A stretch of 64,000 bases of DNA from Fimbriimonas sp. (GTDB lineage Bacteria; Armatimonadota; Fimbriimonadia; Fimbriimonadales; Fimbriimonadaceae), in NCBI GenBank assembly GCA_031292555.1, contig JARLGV010000104.1, positions 1-64,000 on the forward strand, given 5' to 3'. The notes under the pieces are model-generated. The model saw nothing but the letters and a program-made list of their open reading frames with translations. It was not told the DNA's origin and searched no databases. The position numbers and the translations under genes are program-made. Each line of letters starts with the position of its first letter. Position 1 is the stretch's first letter. Below are positions 8,913 through 18,052 of the stretch, one piece after another.

Positions 8913-9980
8913 ATGGCTAAGATCTTCGAATATCTGGATGAGCGGCTCTCGATCACCGAACTGCGCAAGTTCGGCGAGAAGAAGGCCGTTCCGCTCCACA
9001 AGCAGTCTTTTTGGTACTACTGGGGTGGAATCTCGCTTTTGTGCTTCCTGGTGCAAATCGTCACCGGGGTAATGCTGATCATCTACTACAAGCCCGGACC
9101 GGATGCCTATAACTCGGTTCGGTCGATCACGTACGACGTCGAATTCGGATGGCTGATTCGGTCGGCGCACAGTTGGGCGGCAACGATCTTCCTGGTTTCC
9201 ATCTTCGTCCACATGTTCTCGGTCTACTTCATGAAGGCCTATCGGAGCCCTCGTGAGTTCGGCTGGTGGTCAGGCATCGCGCTCTTAATCCTCGGATTGC
9301 TTTTCGGCTTCAGCGGCTACTTGCTTCCGATGGATCAGCTTTCCTTCGTGGCGACCAAGGTCGGCTTGGCCATCCCCGAAAACATCCCGGTCGTCGGTCA
9401 CGCGATTGCGAACCTGATGCGCGGTGGTTACGAGGTCTCGGAAATCACGGTTCAGCGGTTCTTTGCTTGGCACGCCGTGGTTCTTCCCCTGATCTACATC
9501 CCGCTTTTGATGTTCCACCTTTGGCTCGTGCAGAAGCACGGCAATGCGGTGCCCCCGAGCGAAGAGGCAAAGCCGGAGAAAGAACGGATGACGATTCCGT
9601 TCTTCCCGAACTTCTTGATGAAGGACCTTGCGCTTTGGCTGGTTACGCTCAACGTGATCGCCTTCTTTGCCTCGATCTTTCCTCAGGACATTGGCAAGAT
9701 CGCCGATCCCCTTGGGCCGGCGCCGGTTGGCATTCACCCCGAGTGGTACTTCATGAGCTCGTTCGAGACGCTGAAGATCATTGGAAAGCTTATCCCTGGC
9801 ACGATCGGCGAAGCGGTTGGCATCACGATCTTTACTCTCGGTCTTGTTCTGTGGGCTCTCATCCCCTTCTACGATGTTCGGTCATTGGCCGGAAAGCGGG
9901 GAAGGCTGGCGACTTACTTCGGGCTATTCTGCCTTGCCGTACTTATCGTTACGACACTGCTCGGCTACGTAATGGCCTAG
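8913..9980 (+). CDS. Cytochrome b (bc1/b6f type, fused N- and C-terminal domains)
   Basis: 355 aa; heme-ligand helices 'RSAHSWAATIFLVSIFVHMFSVYF' and 'FFAWHAVVLPLIYIPLLMFHLW'; 'DPLGPAPVGIHPEWYFMSSFETLKII'. Confidence 0.96.
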   Translation: MAKIFEYLDERLSITELRKFGEKKAVPLHKQSFWYYWGGISLLCFLVQIVTGVMLIIYYKPGPDAYNSVRSITYDVEFGWLIRSAHSWAATIFLVSIFVHMFSVYFMKAYRSPREFGWWSGIALLILGLLFGFSGYLLPMDQLSFVATKVGLAIPENIPVVGHAIANLMRGGYEVSEITVQRFFAWHAVVLPLIYIPLLMFHLWLVQKHGNAVPPSEEAKPEKERMTIPFFPNFLMKDLALWLVTLNVIAFFASIFPQDIGKIADPLGPAPVGIHPEWYFMSSFETLKIIGKLIPGTIGEAVGITIFTLGLVLWALIPFYDVRSLAGKRGRLATYFGLFCLAVLIVTTLLGYVMA

Positions 9981-9992
9981 GAATCTAATCAC

Positions 9993-11366
9993 ATGAATTA
10001 TCCGAATTGGGAAGTACCTGGCATTGGGTTGCCGTGGGTTATAGGAATCATTGCGATCTTCCACATCATGATCTCCCATTTTGCGGTGGGGGGCGGCCTT
10101 TACCTGGCGATGGCGGAAAGAAAGGCGATGAAGGAGGGAAGGACCGACTGGTTTCCGCTTCTGGAGCGCCATTCGAAGTTCTTTCTCATCCTCACCGGCA
10201 TCTTCGGAGCCGTCTCGGGCGTCGGCATCTGGTTCGCGATTGGCCTCATTCAACCGGAAGCGACCAGCACGCTGATCCATAACTTCGTATTTGGATGGGC
10301 CATGGAGTGGGTCTTCTTCATGGTCGAGCTAACCTCCGCGATCGTGTACTACTACACATGGAATCGCATCCCGCAGGCTCTCCACCTTAAGGTCGGTTGG
10401 CTCTATGCGATCGCGTCCGTGTGTACGCTGGTCATTATCAATGGCATCCTCACATTCATGCTTACGCCTGGCCAAGCGTGGCTAAGTGTGGCAGGGACAG
10501 GAAACGAATCGGCCTACTTCTGGAATGCGTTCTTCAACCCAACGTATTGGCCAAGTCTCGTTCTCCGCATTCTGGTGTGTCTGTCGCTTGCCGGAGTTTG
10601 GGCTCTCGTCACTTTCTCTCGCTTGGACGAGGCCACACACGGCGACTCCAAGGTCAAACTGGTACGTTGGAGCACCTCCTGGCTCGCTCCGGCGTTCATC
10701 CTCATGCCGTTCGTCTTTGCGTGGTATGCGGCGATGGTGCCAGCCACCAACAAGCATCTCCTTGAACTGGGCATGTCGACCATCGGTTCCGGCTCATTCA
10801 CTCAGATCACCCGCGTTGTACTGATGTCGGTGATGAGTACGGCAACGGTTGCGGGAGTCGCGTATCTGTTCGCCTACAAGTATCCGAGAGACTTCAGTCC
10901 GGGCCATGCAACCGCGATCCTCTTCTTGGCCCTGATCGCTACCGGCTCGACGGAATATGCTCGCGAGGCGATTCGTAAGCCGTATGTGATCGGCAGCCAC
11001 ATGTATTCGAACAGCGTTCGCGTCCGGGAGGTCGCCCAGTTTAACAAGGAGGGGTACTTAACCCACTCGTTGTGGGCGCCGAAGGACATGACGTTGGCGA
11101 TGGACGTTGGACGCACCATGTTTCGTGGGCAGTGCATGAGTTGTCACACCATCGGAGGATATCGTTCGATGAAGCACTTCCTGGAGGAGCGCGACTACAA
11201 GGCGATCGGCAATGTCCTCAAAATGCTGCACGAGAACAAAAAGGACTCGCCCTACCATAACTTCATGCCTCCAGTCGTCGGAACGCCTGAGGAGATTCTG
11301 GATTTGCAGATCTACCTGGCAGCCTTGAATCCGCCGCCAAACAAGGGAGCCGTCGCCAGCCGATAG
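9993..11366 (+). CDS. CydA-like cytochrome bd-superfamily membrane protein with C-terminal c-type heme domain
   Basis: 'FHIMISHFAVGGGLYLAMAERKA...FGWAMEWVFFMVELTSAIVYYYTW' TM helices; C-terminal CMSCH at 11133-11147. Confidence 0.8.
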   Translation: MNYPNWEVPGIGLPWVIGIIAIFHIMISHFAVGGGLYLAMAERKAMKEGRTDWFPLLERHSKFFLILTGIFGAVSGVGIWFAIGLIQPEATSTLIHNFVFGWAMEWVFFMVELTSAIVYYYTWNRIPQALHLKVGWLYAIASVCTLVIINGILTFMLTPGQAWLSVAGTGNESAYFWNAFFNPTYWPSLVLRILVCLSLAGVWALVTFSRLDEATHGDSKVKLVRWSTSWLAPAFILMPFVFAWYAAMVPATNKHLLELGMSTIGSGSFTQITRVVLMSVMSTATVAGVAYLFAYKYPRDFSPGHATAILFLALIATGSTEYAREAIRKPYVIGSHMYSNSVRVREVAQFNKEGYLTHSLWAPKDMTLAMDVGRTMFRGQCMSCHTIGGYRSMKHFLEERDYKAIGNVLKMLHENKKDSPYHNFMPPVVGTPEEILDLQIYLAALNPPPNKGAVASR

Positions 11367-11392
11367 ATTCCTTCCGAGCTCGAAGTCGATAG

Positions 11393-11432
11393 CGTGAATT
11401 GCCTTGCCCGAAGGCGGCCAAGGCAATTCACG
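11393..11432 (+). terminator. Hairpin terminator-like inverted repeat after the cytochrome operon
   Basis: CGTGAATTGCCTTG / CAAGGCAATTCACG perfect 14-bp stem, 12-nt loop, 26 nt after the stop codon; weak T tract. Confidence 0.7.
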
Positions 11433-11710
11433 TTTAGTGGGTACCGCTTAGCGAATCCACGCGAAATATCCGCCGATAATGTAAGGGAACTTTCCTGGCG
11501 TAACGAGCAGAACCACCGCCGTTGTTAATGTCATGGTGTGAACCTCCGATATGCGCGACAGTCTGTGGGAGGCGCATGAAGGAAAAATGAAGACCGCGGC
11601 AATCCTTGTGGAAATCGACTGCTTCCCGAGTGACTATCTGGGCTAGACTCCGTTCGAGGCTGTCCTTCATCCGGTCCCAAATGTTGGGGACGCCGCTCCT
11701 GAGGAACTAC

Positions 11711-12724
11711 ATGAAGCAGGTTGCCATCACCGGACCCATGGATTGTGTCGTCGACGAAGTGCCCGATCCAATTCGATCCCTGAATTTCGCTCTGGTCGAG
11801 ATCCAGTATGCGCCGATGTGTACTGAATTCCACCAGTTTCAAAATGGTCACAAGGATGATGCGATTGGGCACGAGGCGGCGGGCATCGTCCTGGAAGCGC
11901 CGCCGGCAAGCCGCATCCATGTGGGCGACCGAGTCGTCGTCATGCCTCAGAATGGGTGCGGCAAGTGCCCTCTCTGCCTCGCAGGGGAGCACATACGCTG
12001 TTTGCACCCTGTGAACCCACTGGAGATTTGTGGGTCGCCAAACGGGCGTGCGACCTACGCCGAGAGGCTCATCCAGCAAGACTGGCTTCTTTGGCCGATT
12101 CCGGACGATATCTCGACGCGTCACGCTTCGATGGCGTGCTGCGGTTTGGGACCGACGTTCAATGCCTGCGAAACGATGGACGTCGGCACAGGTGACGTGC
12201 TGCTCGTGTCGGGCCTCGGTCCAGTAGGCTTGGGCGCGGTTGTGAACGGCGTCGTCCGCGGGGCACGAGTTATCGGCATCGAGTCGAATCCCTATCGAGT
12301 CGCGCTCGCCAAGGAGCTTGGGGCGACCGACGTGGTCGACCCGAGAGGCGATCGGGTAGCCGAGACGGTGCGCGAACTCACCGGCGGCTTGGGCGCCGAC
12401 ATGGCGATCGAAGCCAGCAGCACCGAAACCGGTCCGTCAGTCCTGTTCCGCTCTACACGCATCGGCGGTCAGATGGCCAGCGTCGGCTGGGGCGGTCCTA
12501 TTCGAATGGCGGATTTGGTGGCAAGGGGCATCACTCTCCATGGTTGCTGGCACTGGAATCACCTCCGCCACTCATCACGTATGGCCTGGACGATTCGCAC
12601 CGCGGCGCCGCTGCTCGACAAGATGATCACTCACGAGTTCCCGCTTACCGAAGTCGAACAAGCCTGGAAACTACAAATGACCGGTCAATGTGGGAAGGTC
12701 CTTCTCCACAATGCAAGGTGCTAG
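11711..12724 (+). CDS. Zinc-type medium-chain alcohol dehydrogenase-like protein
   Basis: 'IGHEAAGIVLEAP...GDRVVVMPQNGCGKCPLCLAGEHIRC...VSGLGPVGLGAV..GVVRGARVIGIE'; likely start ATG 11711 (GAGG upstream). Confidence 0.9.
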   Translation: MKQVAITGPMDCVVDEVPDPIRSLNFALVEIQYAPMCTEFHQFQNGHKDDAIGHEAAGIVLEAPPASRIHVGDRVVVMPQNGCGKCPLCLAGEHIRCLHPVNPLEICGSPNGRATYAERLIQQDWLLWPIPDDISTRHASMACCGLGPTFNACETMDVGTGDVLLVSGLGPVGLGAVVNGVVRGARVIGIESNPYRVALAKELGATDVVDPRGDRVAETVRELTGGLGADMAIEASSTETGPSVLFRSTRIGGQMASVGWGGPIRMADLVARGITLHGCWHWNHLRHSSRMAWTIRTAAPLLDKMITHEFPLTEVEQAWKLQMTGQCGKVLLHNARC

Positions 12725-12782
12725 CCGTGGGATGGCGTATCCCCGCGGCCATAGTCGGCCAAATGACGCGCGATCAGGTTCG

Positions 12783-14060
12783 TTACCCCGTGGGGCCGGC
12801 CGCCTCCGATATTGCACGTTGCAGGCGTTCGAGGACTCCTGAAGTCAGACGCTTGAGTCCGTAGAACTCCAGGACCCTTCGGTGGGCGAGTTCTTCCGGT
12901 TCGTCTGTCAGTTCCATGCGAATGGCTAGTTCCACCAGTTCACCGATTGGGATATCTTCGAACGATCTCGGTCCACGTTCTCGGATGAGAACTCTAGGTG
13001 CGCCGGGAACACACAGGACGTTGCCGGACTTATCGGCGGGGGCGGTTTCAACTACCTCGACAAGGCCCTTGGAGATCGCTTTGGCGACACCAAATTCAAC
13101 TGCCTCACGTGTCGACCCGGTCAACCGGCCCAGCCCCATGCTGTCTCGGTACCTCTCGAACACTGTACGGACCGTGGCCGGACCCTCGACTCGAACGATT
13201 TGCTCGACGACAGCCGCGATCTCGCTGTGCGTAACTTCCTTCGGGTTGCTCACCGAGCCATCGAACACTGTGTAAGGGAGCGGTTCCAAACGCGACGAGC
13301 CTTTTCCGGCAGTTGGCATCGCTCCTCTTCCGCCTGGCTTCTGCCAGAGCATCGTGTGAAATAGAGGCACGCGATACTCGTCGATCATGTCAGGATACGC
13401 TTCAACCGCCTCGAAGGTCGGCCGGGGCTCACGGTACGCCCGAAGGAGCAGCCCAGACTCGAGAAACGCCGACATATAGGACTCGAGCGGGCGGTGGTAG
13501 TTCACGATCCGGATTCCCGACCACTCCAGGTCGAGTACCTTCTCGTCGTAGTAGTCTTCAACGGCCACATGCAGCTTTTGACCCGATTCGGTGCGATACC
13601 AAGCGGTTGCCCGCGTCGAAGCGAATGGGTTGATGTTGGCCACCACTAGCCTGCCTTCCGGTCGAACGACTCGCGCCATTTCCTGAATGGCGGTTCGATA
13701 GTCGAGCACGTCGATAAGGACCAAGTAGGCGATAACGACATCGAAACTCTCGTCGTCGAAGGGAAGCGACTCCGCTCTGCCATCCACGTATTCGCCCGAT
13801 GGGTCGCGCTCTCTCGCTGCCTTCAAGAGTCCCGCTGTTGGCTCTAGGCCGACTACGGCCGCTCCTCGACGCGACATAATTCGGCAGAATCGTCCCTCAC
13901 CGCAACCGACATCCAGGATGCGAAGCCCGGAGACGTCCCCCGCCAACTCGAGCATTGCCGGATCGAGGAGCATCTCCCGATTCCGGTCACCCCGATCTAT
14001 GTTCAAGATCCAGTTGGACGCTGATGCGTCCCATCCTCCGTTGCCACTGATAACAGTCAT
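12783..14060 (-). CDS. Class I SAM-dependent methyltransferase fused to a C-terminal DUF3320-like domain
   Basis: 'LRILDVGCGEGRFCRIMSRRGAAVVGLEPTAGLL' methyltransferase motifs; C-terminal 'IVRVEGPATVRTVFERYRDSMGLGRLTGSTREAVEFGVAKAISKGLVEV...FEDIPIGELVELAIRM...HRRVLEFYGLKRLTSGVLERLQRAI'. Confidence 0.85.
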   Translation of the reverse strand: MTVISGNGGWDASASNWILNIDRGDRNREMLLDPAMLELAGDVSGLRILDVGCGEGRFCRIMSRRGAAVVGLEPTAGLLKAARERDPSGEYVDGRAESLPFDDESFDVVIAYLVLIDVLDYRTAIQEMARVVRPEGRLVVANINPFASTRATAWYRTESGQKLHVAVEDYYDEKVLDLEWSGIRIVNYHRPLESYMSAFLESGLLLRAYREPRPTFEAVEAYPDMIDEYRVPLFHTMLWQKPGGRGAMPTAGKGSSRLEPLPYTVFDGSVSNPKEVTHSEIAAVVEQIVRVEGPATVRTVFERYRDSMGLGRLTGSTREAVEFGVAKAISKGLVEVVETAPADKSGNVLCVPGAPRVLIRERGPRSFEDIPIGELVELAIRMELTDEPEELAHRRVLEFYGLKRLTSGVLERLQRAISEAAGPTG

Positions 14061-14860
14061 CGCTATACGTTGAATCCTACTTCAATGAGGCACTTTGGCC
14101 GGGGTTCGTTTCTGGGAATGATAACGGGGAATTCGAGCGGATCCGCCACTCTACGCGCGCGAACCGGCGGTATGTCGGTCTAGGTCCGGGTGAATGCCGT
14201 CGTCGATCCCACGGAGTACACCGTTTAGTGTCATGAAATATCATTACGTAGATTTGGATGACGGTGAAATGGCGACTGGTACATGAGGGTGAACAAGGAT
14301 AAATTCTAGTCGTTAGGCCACGGCGGTTTCGAAGGGATGTTGCACGGAAAGAAGGCTCGAGGCGGGCAAGGGCACCAGATCTCCAATGTTCAGCGGGGAA
14401 GATATTCCTCGCGGCTCGATATAGGACACCAATCAGCGCCTCTTAACAAGCTCCTCGAAAGCGTTTTCAGTTATTTCCAGACGTGTCGAGAAGAGATTGC
14501 TGCACACCGGCGCGAGGCGCAGAATGAACTTAAGTAAAGCGTCAGATCGCGACCGCATGAATGCCGGACAAACAGGAGGCCCGTGCCGATGATTTCTGGG
14601 ACTCAATGCGCATCGATTGCGAATCGTGACTTGCCGAATCAGGGAACCGGTCGGGTACGCAACTGTCTAAGGGTTACTGTGAGGCGGAAGGGAGATCGAG
14701 TTGCATGGAGCGGTGGACATACTTCACCGGCGATGCATTCTTACGCCACGGACCTAGTGCGATCGCCTGAATCGTCACGAACGCGTCAAGTAAAGGCGAT
14801 CTCAGTGATTTCAGACTTGGCAAGAGATCGAATTCAACCCATGGATCTGGAGGCGAAACC

Positions 14861-15646
14861 ATGATCTACGGGAACAGGGTCAAGGGCAAAGTAGCGATAA
14901 TCACCGGTAGCGCGCTCGGTATTGGACAGGCCTGTGCCAAGTTGTTGGCAGCCGAAGGGGCTGCCGTCGCAGTGACCGACGTCAACGACGAAGCGGGACA
15001 ATGCTTGGTCGACGAGATCTGCGAAGCGGGTGGCACAGCTGGCTTTTGGCACCTGGATGTCTCCAACGAACGTGAAGTTACCGCCGTTACCCAAATGGTT
15101 CGAACGAAGTTCGGGCCGACCACGATTCTTGTCAACAACGCAGGCGTAGGGGGCACAGAAAAGCCCACTCACGAAGTGACTGCGGACGAATGGGATAATC
15201 TCATGGCTATAAATGCCAAGGGTGTGTTTCTGTGTACCAAGCACGTGCTGCCGCAAATGATGTCTGTCAAGCGAGGCAGCATCGTTAATCTATCTGCCAT
15301 CTATGGGCTGGTGGGAGCAAGCCAAATGGCGCCGTTCCGGGCCTCCAAGGGAGCTGTGCAGTGGCTGACAAAGACCGATGCGATAACCTATGCGCGTTAC
15401 GGCATACGCGTGAACACGATTCATCCTGGCTTCATTTCCACACCGATGACCGAGAACCACCTAGCTGCCCGTGGCGACGATTCGGAGGATACGAAAATTG
15501 CCGCCCAGCGACTTCATCCTATGGGCCGAATGGGCGATCCTGAGGATGTCGCATTTGGCGTGCTTTACCTGGCCTCAGACGAGTCCCGGTTCGTTTCGGG
15601 CGCCGAGTTGGTCATCGACGGAGGGTTTTCCGCTCGACTATGCTAG
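14861..15646 (+). CDS. Short-chain dehydrogenase/reductase (SDR) with Phe at the catalytic Tyr position
   Basis: TGSALGIG, NNAG, 'SAIYGLVGASQMAPFRASKGAVQ', 'HPGFISTPM'. Confidence 0.92.
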   Translation: MIYGNRVKGKVAIITGSALGIGQACAKLLAAEGAAVAVTDVNDEAGQCLVDEICEAGGTAGFWHLDVSNEREVTAVTQMVRTKFGPTTILVNNAGVGGTEKPTHEVTADEWDNLMAINAKGVFLCTKHVLPQMMSVKRGSIVNLSAIYGLVGASQMAPFRASKGAVQWLTKTDAITYARYGIRVNTIHPGFISTPMTENHLAARGDDSEDTKIAAQRLHPMGRMGDPEDVAFGVLYLASDESRFVSGAELVIDGGFSARLC

Positions 15647-16074
15647 GCAATCTTGATCCGACGCAGATCGAGGAGGTTTTGCACGGCGAAGCTCTGGGCA
15701 GAATCGGCTGTCACGCCGGTGGGCGCACTTACGTCGTACCCGTCACGTATGCCTACGACGGCGAACGGGTGATCTGCCACAGCGGACGTGGAGACATGTT
15801 ACGCATGATGCATACGAACGCGACCGTGTGCTTTGAGGTCGAACACGTACAGAGCCTGGCTGACTGGAAGTGCGTCGTTGCCGACGGGCGATTTGAAGAG
15901 CTGGAGGGCGATGATGCAGAAGAGGCGGCTAGATTCCTGGAGGATCGGCTACAACCTCTAATTGCGAGTGCCACGGCTGCCCCCTATTCGGTTGTCGGCC
16001 ATGGCCTGCATCCTGACAGCGTCATCTTCTCGATCGTACTCGGTAGAAAGACTGGCCGATACGAGCATCCCTGA
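15640..16074 (+). CDS. Pyridoxamine 5'-phosphate oxidase-like flavin-binding protein
   Basis: 'LHGEALGRIGCHAGGRTYVVPVTYAYDGERVICHSGRGDMLRMMHTNATVCFEVEHV'; ATG overlaps the SDR stop. Confidence 0.85.
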   Translation: MLGNLDPTQIEEVLHGEALGRIGCHAGGRTYVVPVTYAYDGERVICHSGRGDMLRMMHTNATVCFEVEHVQSLADWKCVVADGRFEELEGDDAEEAARFLEDRLQPLIASATAAPYSVVGHGLHPDSVIFSIVLGRKTGRYEHP

Positions 16075-16090
16075 ACAAACGGTTCATACG

Positions 16091-16129
16091 GCATGAGACC
16101 CTGATTACAAGGCAATCAGGGTCTCATGC
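16091..16129 (+). terminator. Strong hairpin after the SDR/PNPOx-like pair
   Basis: GCATGAGACCCTGATT / AATCAGGGTCTCATGC perfect 16-bp stem, 7-nt loop. Confidence 0.75.
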
Positions 16130-16513
16130 GAGGCATTTACTCTTATATGCGGATCCTTTTAAGCCTGATCCAGGGCCCGTTCAGTTTTTGGATTTCAATG
16201 GAGTTCGTCGGTTAGTTTTGACGTCGAGCGTCCAAACTTCGTCTTGCTCCTCACTCGAACCGCAGTGTTTCTCAACATCCCGCCAAAGCGACTTTACTCG
16301 TTCATCGACCGGTCGGATATCGGGTGATTCTTCCTCCTTGCGCGATTATTGGTACCGCGCACGAACATAGGTTATGCCGTTTTCTGGCTCCCTGCAAGTC
16401 GACGTTTCGACGTCATGGAAAGGCATGACACGGGAATCTCTGACATGGAAAATTCGGCTTGAAACGAGGCAAATTCAGGTTCAACATCATATCACTGGCG
16501 ACATAAAAACGCG

Positions 16514-17158
16514 GTGAAAATGATGACCATGCATTCAAGCGATTGTGACGATTGTTTATTGTTAAGCAGAGCACTTGACGGCGACGCGACTGCTTTCGAT
16601 AAATTAGTCGAAAAGCACCGCGTAAGGTTGCATGCGGCAGCGTTCAGGGTGACCGGAGATCACGAACAAGCGGCCGATGCGGTTTCCGATGCCCTGATTC
16701 GGCTGTTCCGCACCGGCAACAGCTTCCGCTTCGAGAGCAAGCTCTCAACCTGGTTGCATCGGGTCGTCGTGAACTGCGCGACCGATATCGCTCGACGCAA
16801 TGCCAGCCGACCGACGCGCAGCCTCGATCAGCTTCTCGAAGGCTATCCGGATCATGAACTCAATTCAGTGACTCCCAACAGCCACGATTACGAATGGGAC
16901 GAACTGGTGACCTACGCCAATGACCGAATTGCCGTCGAGCTCACTCGGTTGCCGGAATCGGAGCGCGAACTGCTTCTGGCCGTACATCGCGACCAGACGA
17001 CATATGAGAGTCTCGCGTCGAACCTTCATGTTCCGATCGGAACTGTAAAGAGTCGCATTTTTCGGGCTCGACGTAAGCTCCGTGAGCAGTTGCCGAGCCT
17101 GGACGAAATGGAACAAGAGTCGTTCGAGCAGGCATTCGCGGGTCTGGCGGCTGCCTAA
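16514..17158 (+). CDS. ECF-family RNA polymerase sigma factor
   Basis: Sigma2 'FDKLVEKHRVRLHAAAFRVTGDHEQAADAVSDALIRLFR...STWLHRVVVNCATDIARR' and sigma4 'LHVPIGTVKSRIFRARRKLREQL'. Confidence 0.94.
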   Translation: MKMMTMHSSDCDDCLLLSRALDGDATAFDKLVEKHRVRLHAAAFRVTGDHEQAADAVSDALIRLFRTGNSFRFESKLSTWLHRVVVNCATDIARRNASRPTRSLDQLLEGYPDHELNSVTPNSHDYEWDELVTYANDRIAVELTRLPESERELLLAVHRDQTTYESLASNLHVPIGTVKSRIFRARRKLREQLPSLDEMEQESFEQAFAGLAAA

Positions 17159-17232
17159 AGTGGCCGGAAGCTACGAAAGTATGAATTCTGTTGCAGTCGT
17201 CAAGCTAGAGGCTCGGCTGGGGCGGACGACGG

Positions 17233-17865
17233 CTATGCCTGTCGAATGACGCAGATCACGACAAGACCGCTCGGGGCCTCGATTGCGGACAGAGTTGCCC
17301 GTATCGAGATCTCCGTGCCGTCTTTTTTCATCGCCGGCGTGTCTTGATGTTCTCCCATCTGCCGTCTTTGCGGGTTGCTTACAAAGTCGTCTCGATGGGC
17401 GACATGGATTTTGTGCAGCCTTTCTGGAATCAGTTCAAGTATGTGGACTCCGTTTAGTGCACCCGGTTCATACCCGAATAGCTCATGGGCAACCGCGTTC
17501 GCAAACTGGATCGTGCCGTTTGCAGAAACTAGCACCATCGCGTCCGGAGCGTGCTCCATCAAGTCTCTATAGAACGATGTGTCCCCCGTTTCTGCCTGTT
17601 GATTGAGCCGCCGAATAAGGTCGGCGTTCTCCTGCCGCAATGCCTCGAGGGCAGACTCGCGTTCGGAGCGCAAAACGATGGAAACAAGCTCAGTTCTACT
17701 GTAAGGGCCAAGCTTGATGCGAACCCTGCCCCAATAGGTTCCTACGGTCGCTACGCTAATCCCCAGCTTCGTGGCGATTGCGGTGTCTGTGAGTCCGGCG
17801 GCGGCGTAATCGAGCAGTTGACGTTCTCTTGGGGATAATTCCGGGATAGGTCTTTCGTCGGTCAC
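17233..17865 (-). CDS. LuxR-type HTH followed by PAS domain protein
   Basis: 'LSPRERQLLDYAAAGLTDTAIATKLGISVATVGTYWGRVRIKLG' then 'LMEHAPDAMVLVSANGTIQFANAVAHELFGYEPGALNG'. Confidence 0.88.
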   Translation of the reverse strand: MTDERPIPELSPRERQLLDYAAAGLTDTAIATKLGISVATVGTYWGRVRIKLGPYSRTELVSIVLRSERESALEALRQENADLIRRLNQQAETGDTSFYRDLMEHAPDAMVLVSANGTIQFANAVAHELFGYEPGALNGVHILELIPERLHKIHVAHRDDFVSNPQRRQMGEHQDTPAMKKDGTEISIRATLSAIEAPSGLVVICVIRQA

Positions 17866-18052
17866 TGAACACCTTAACTGCGCGCGTCTAGATTATTCCC
17901 TATTTGCGAGCACGCATTGTTGTACGGATTCTATGCACGCATCGTCCGCATGAGCCCTTAAGGCAGCCGTATGGGGTTGTTCCTGGCGACCGGCCTCACC
18001 CATCTGGGAGTCCACGGAGCCCGAAAGCAGGCTATTCTATGCGGTAAACGAC

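Noticed and set aside
9266-9988. 240-aa ORF within cytochrome b
   Set aside because: Out-of-frame shadow of a clearly conserved gene.
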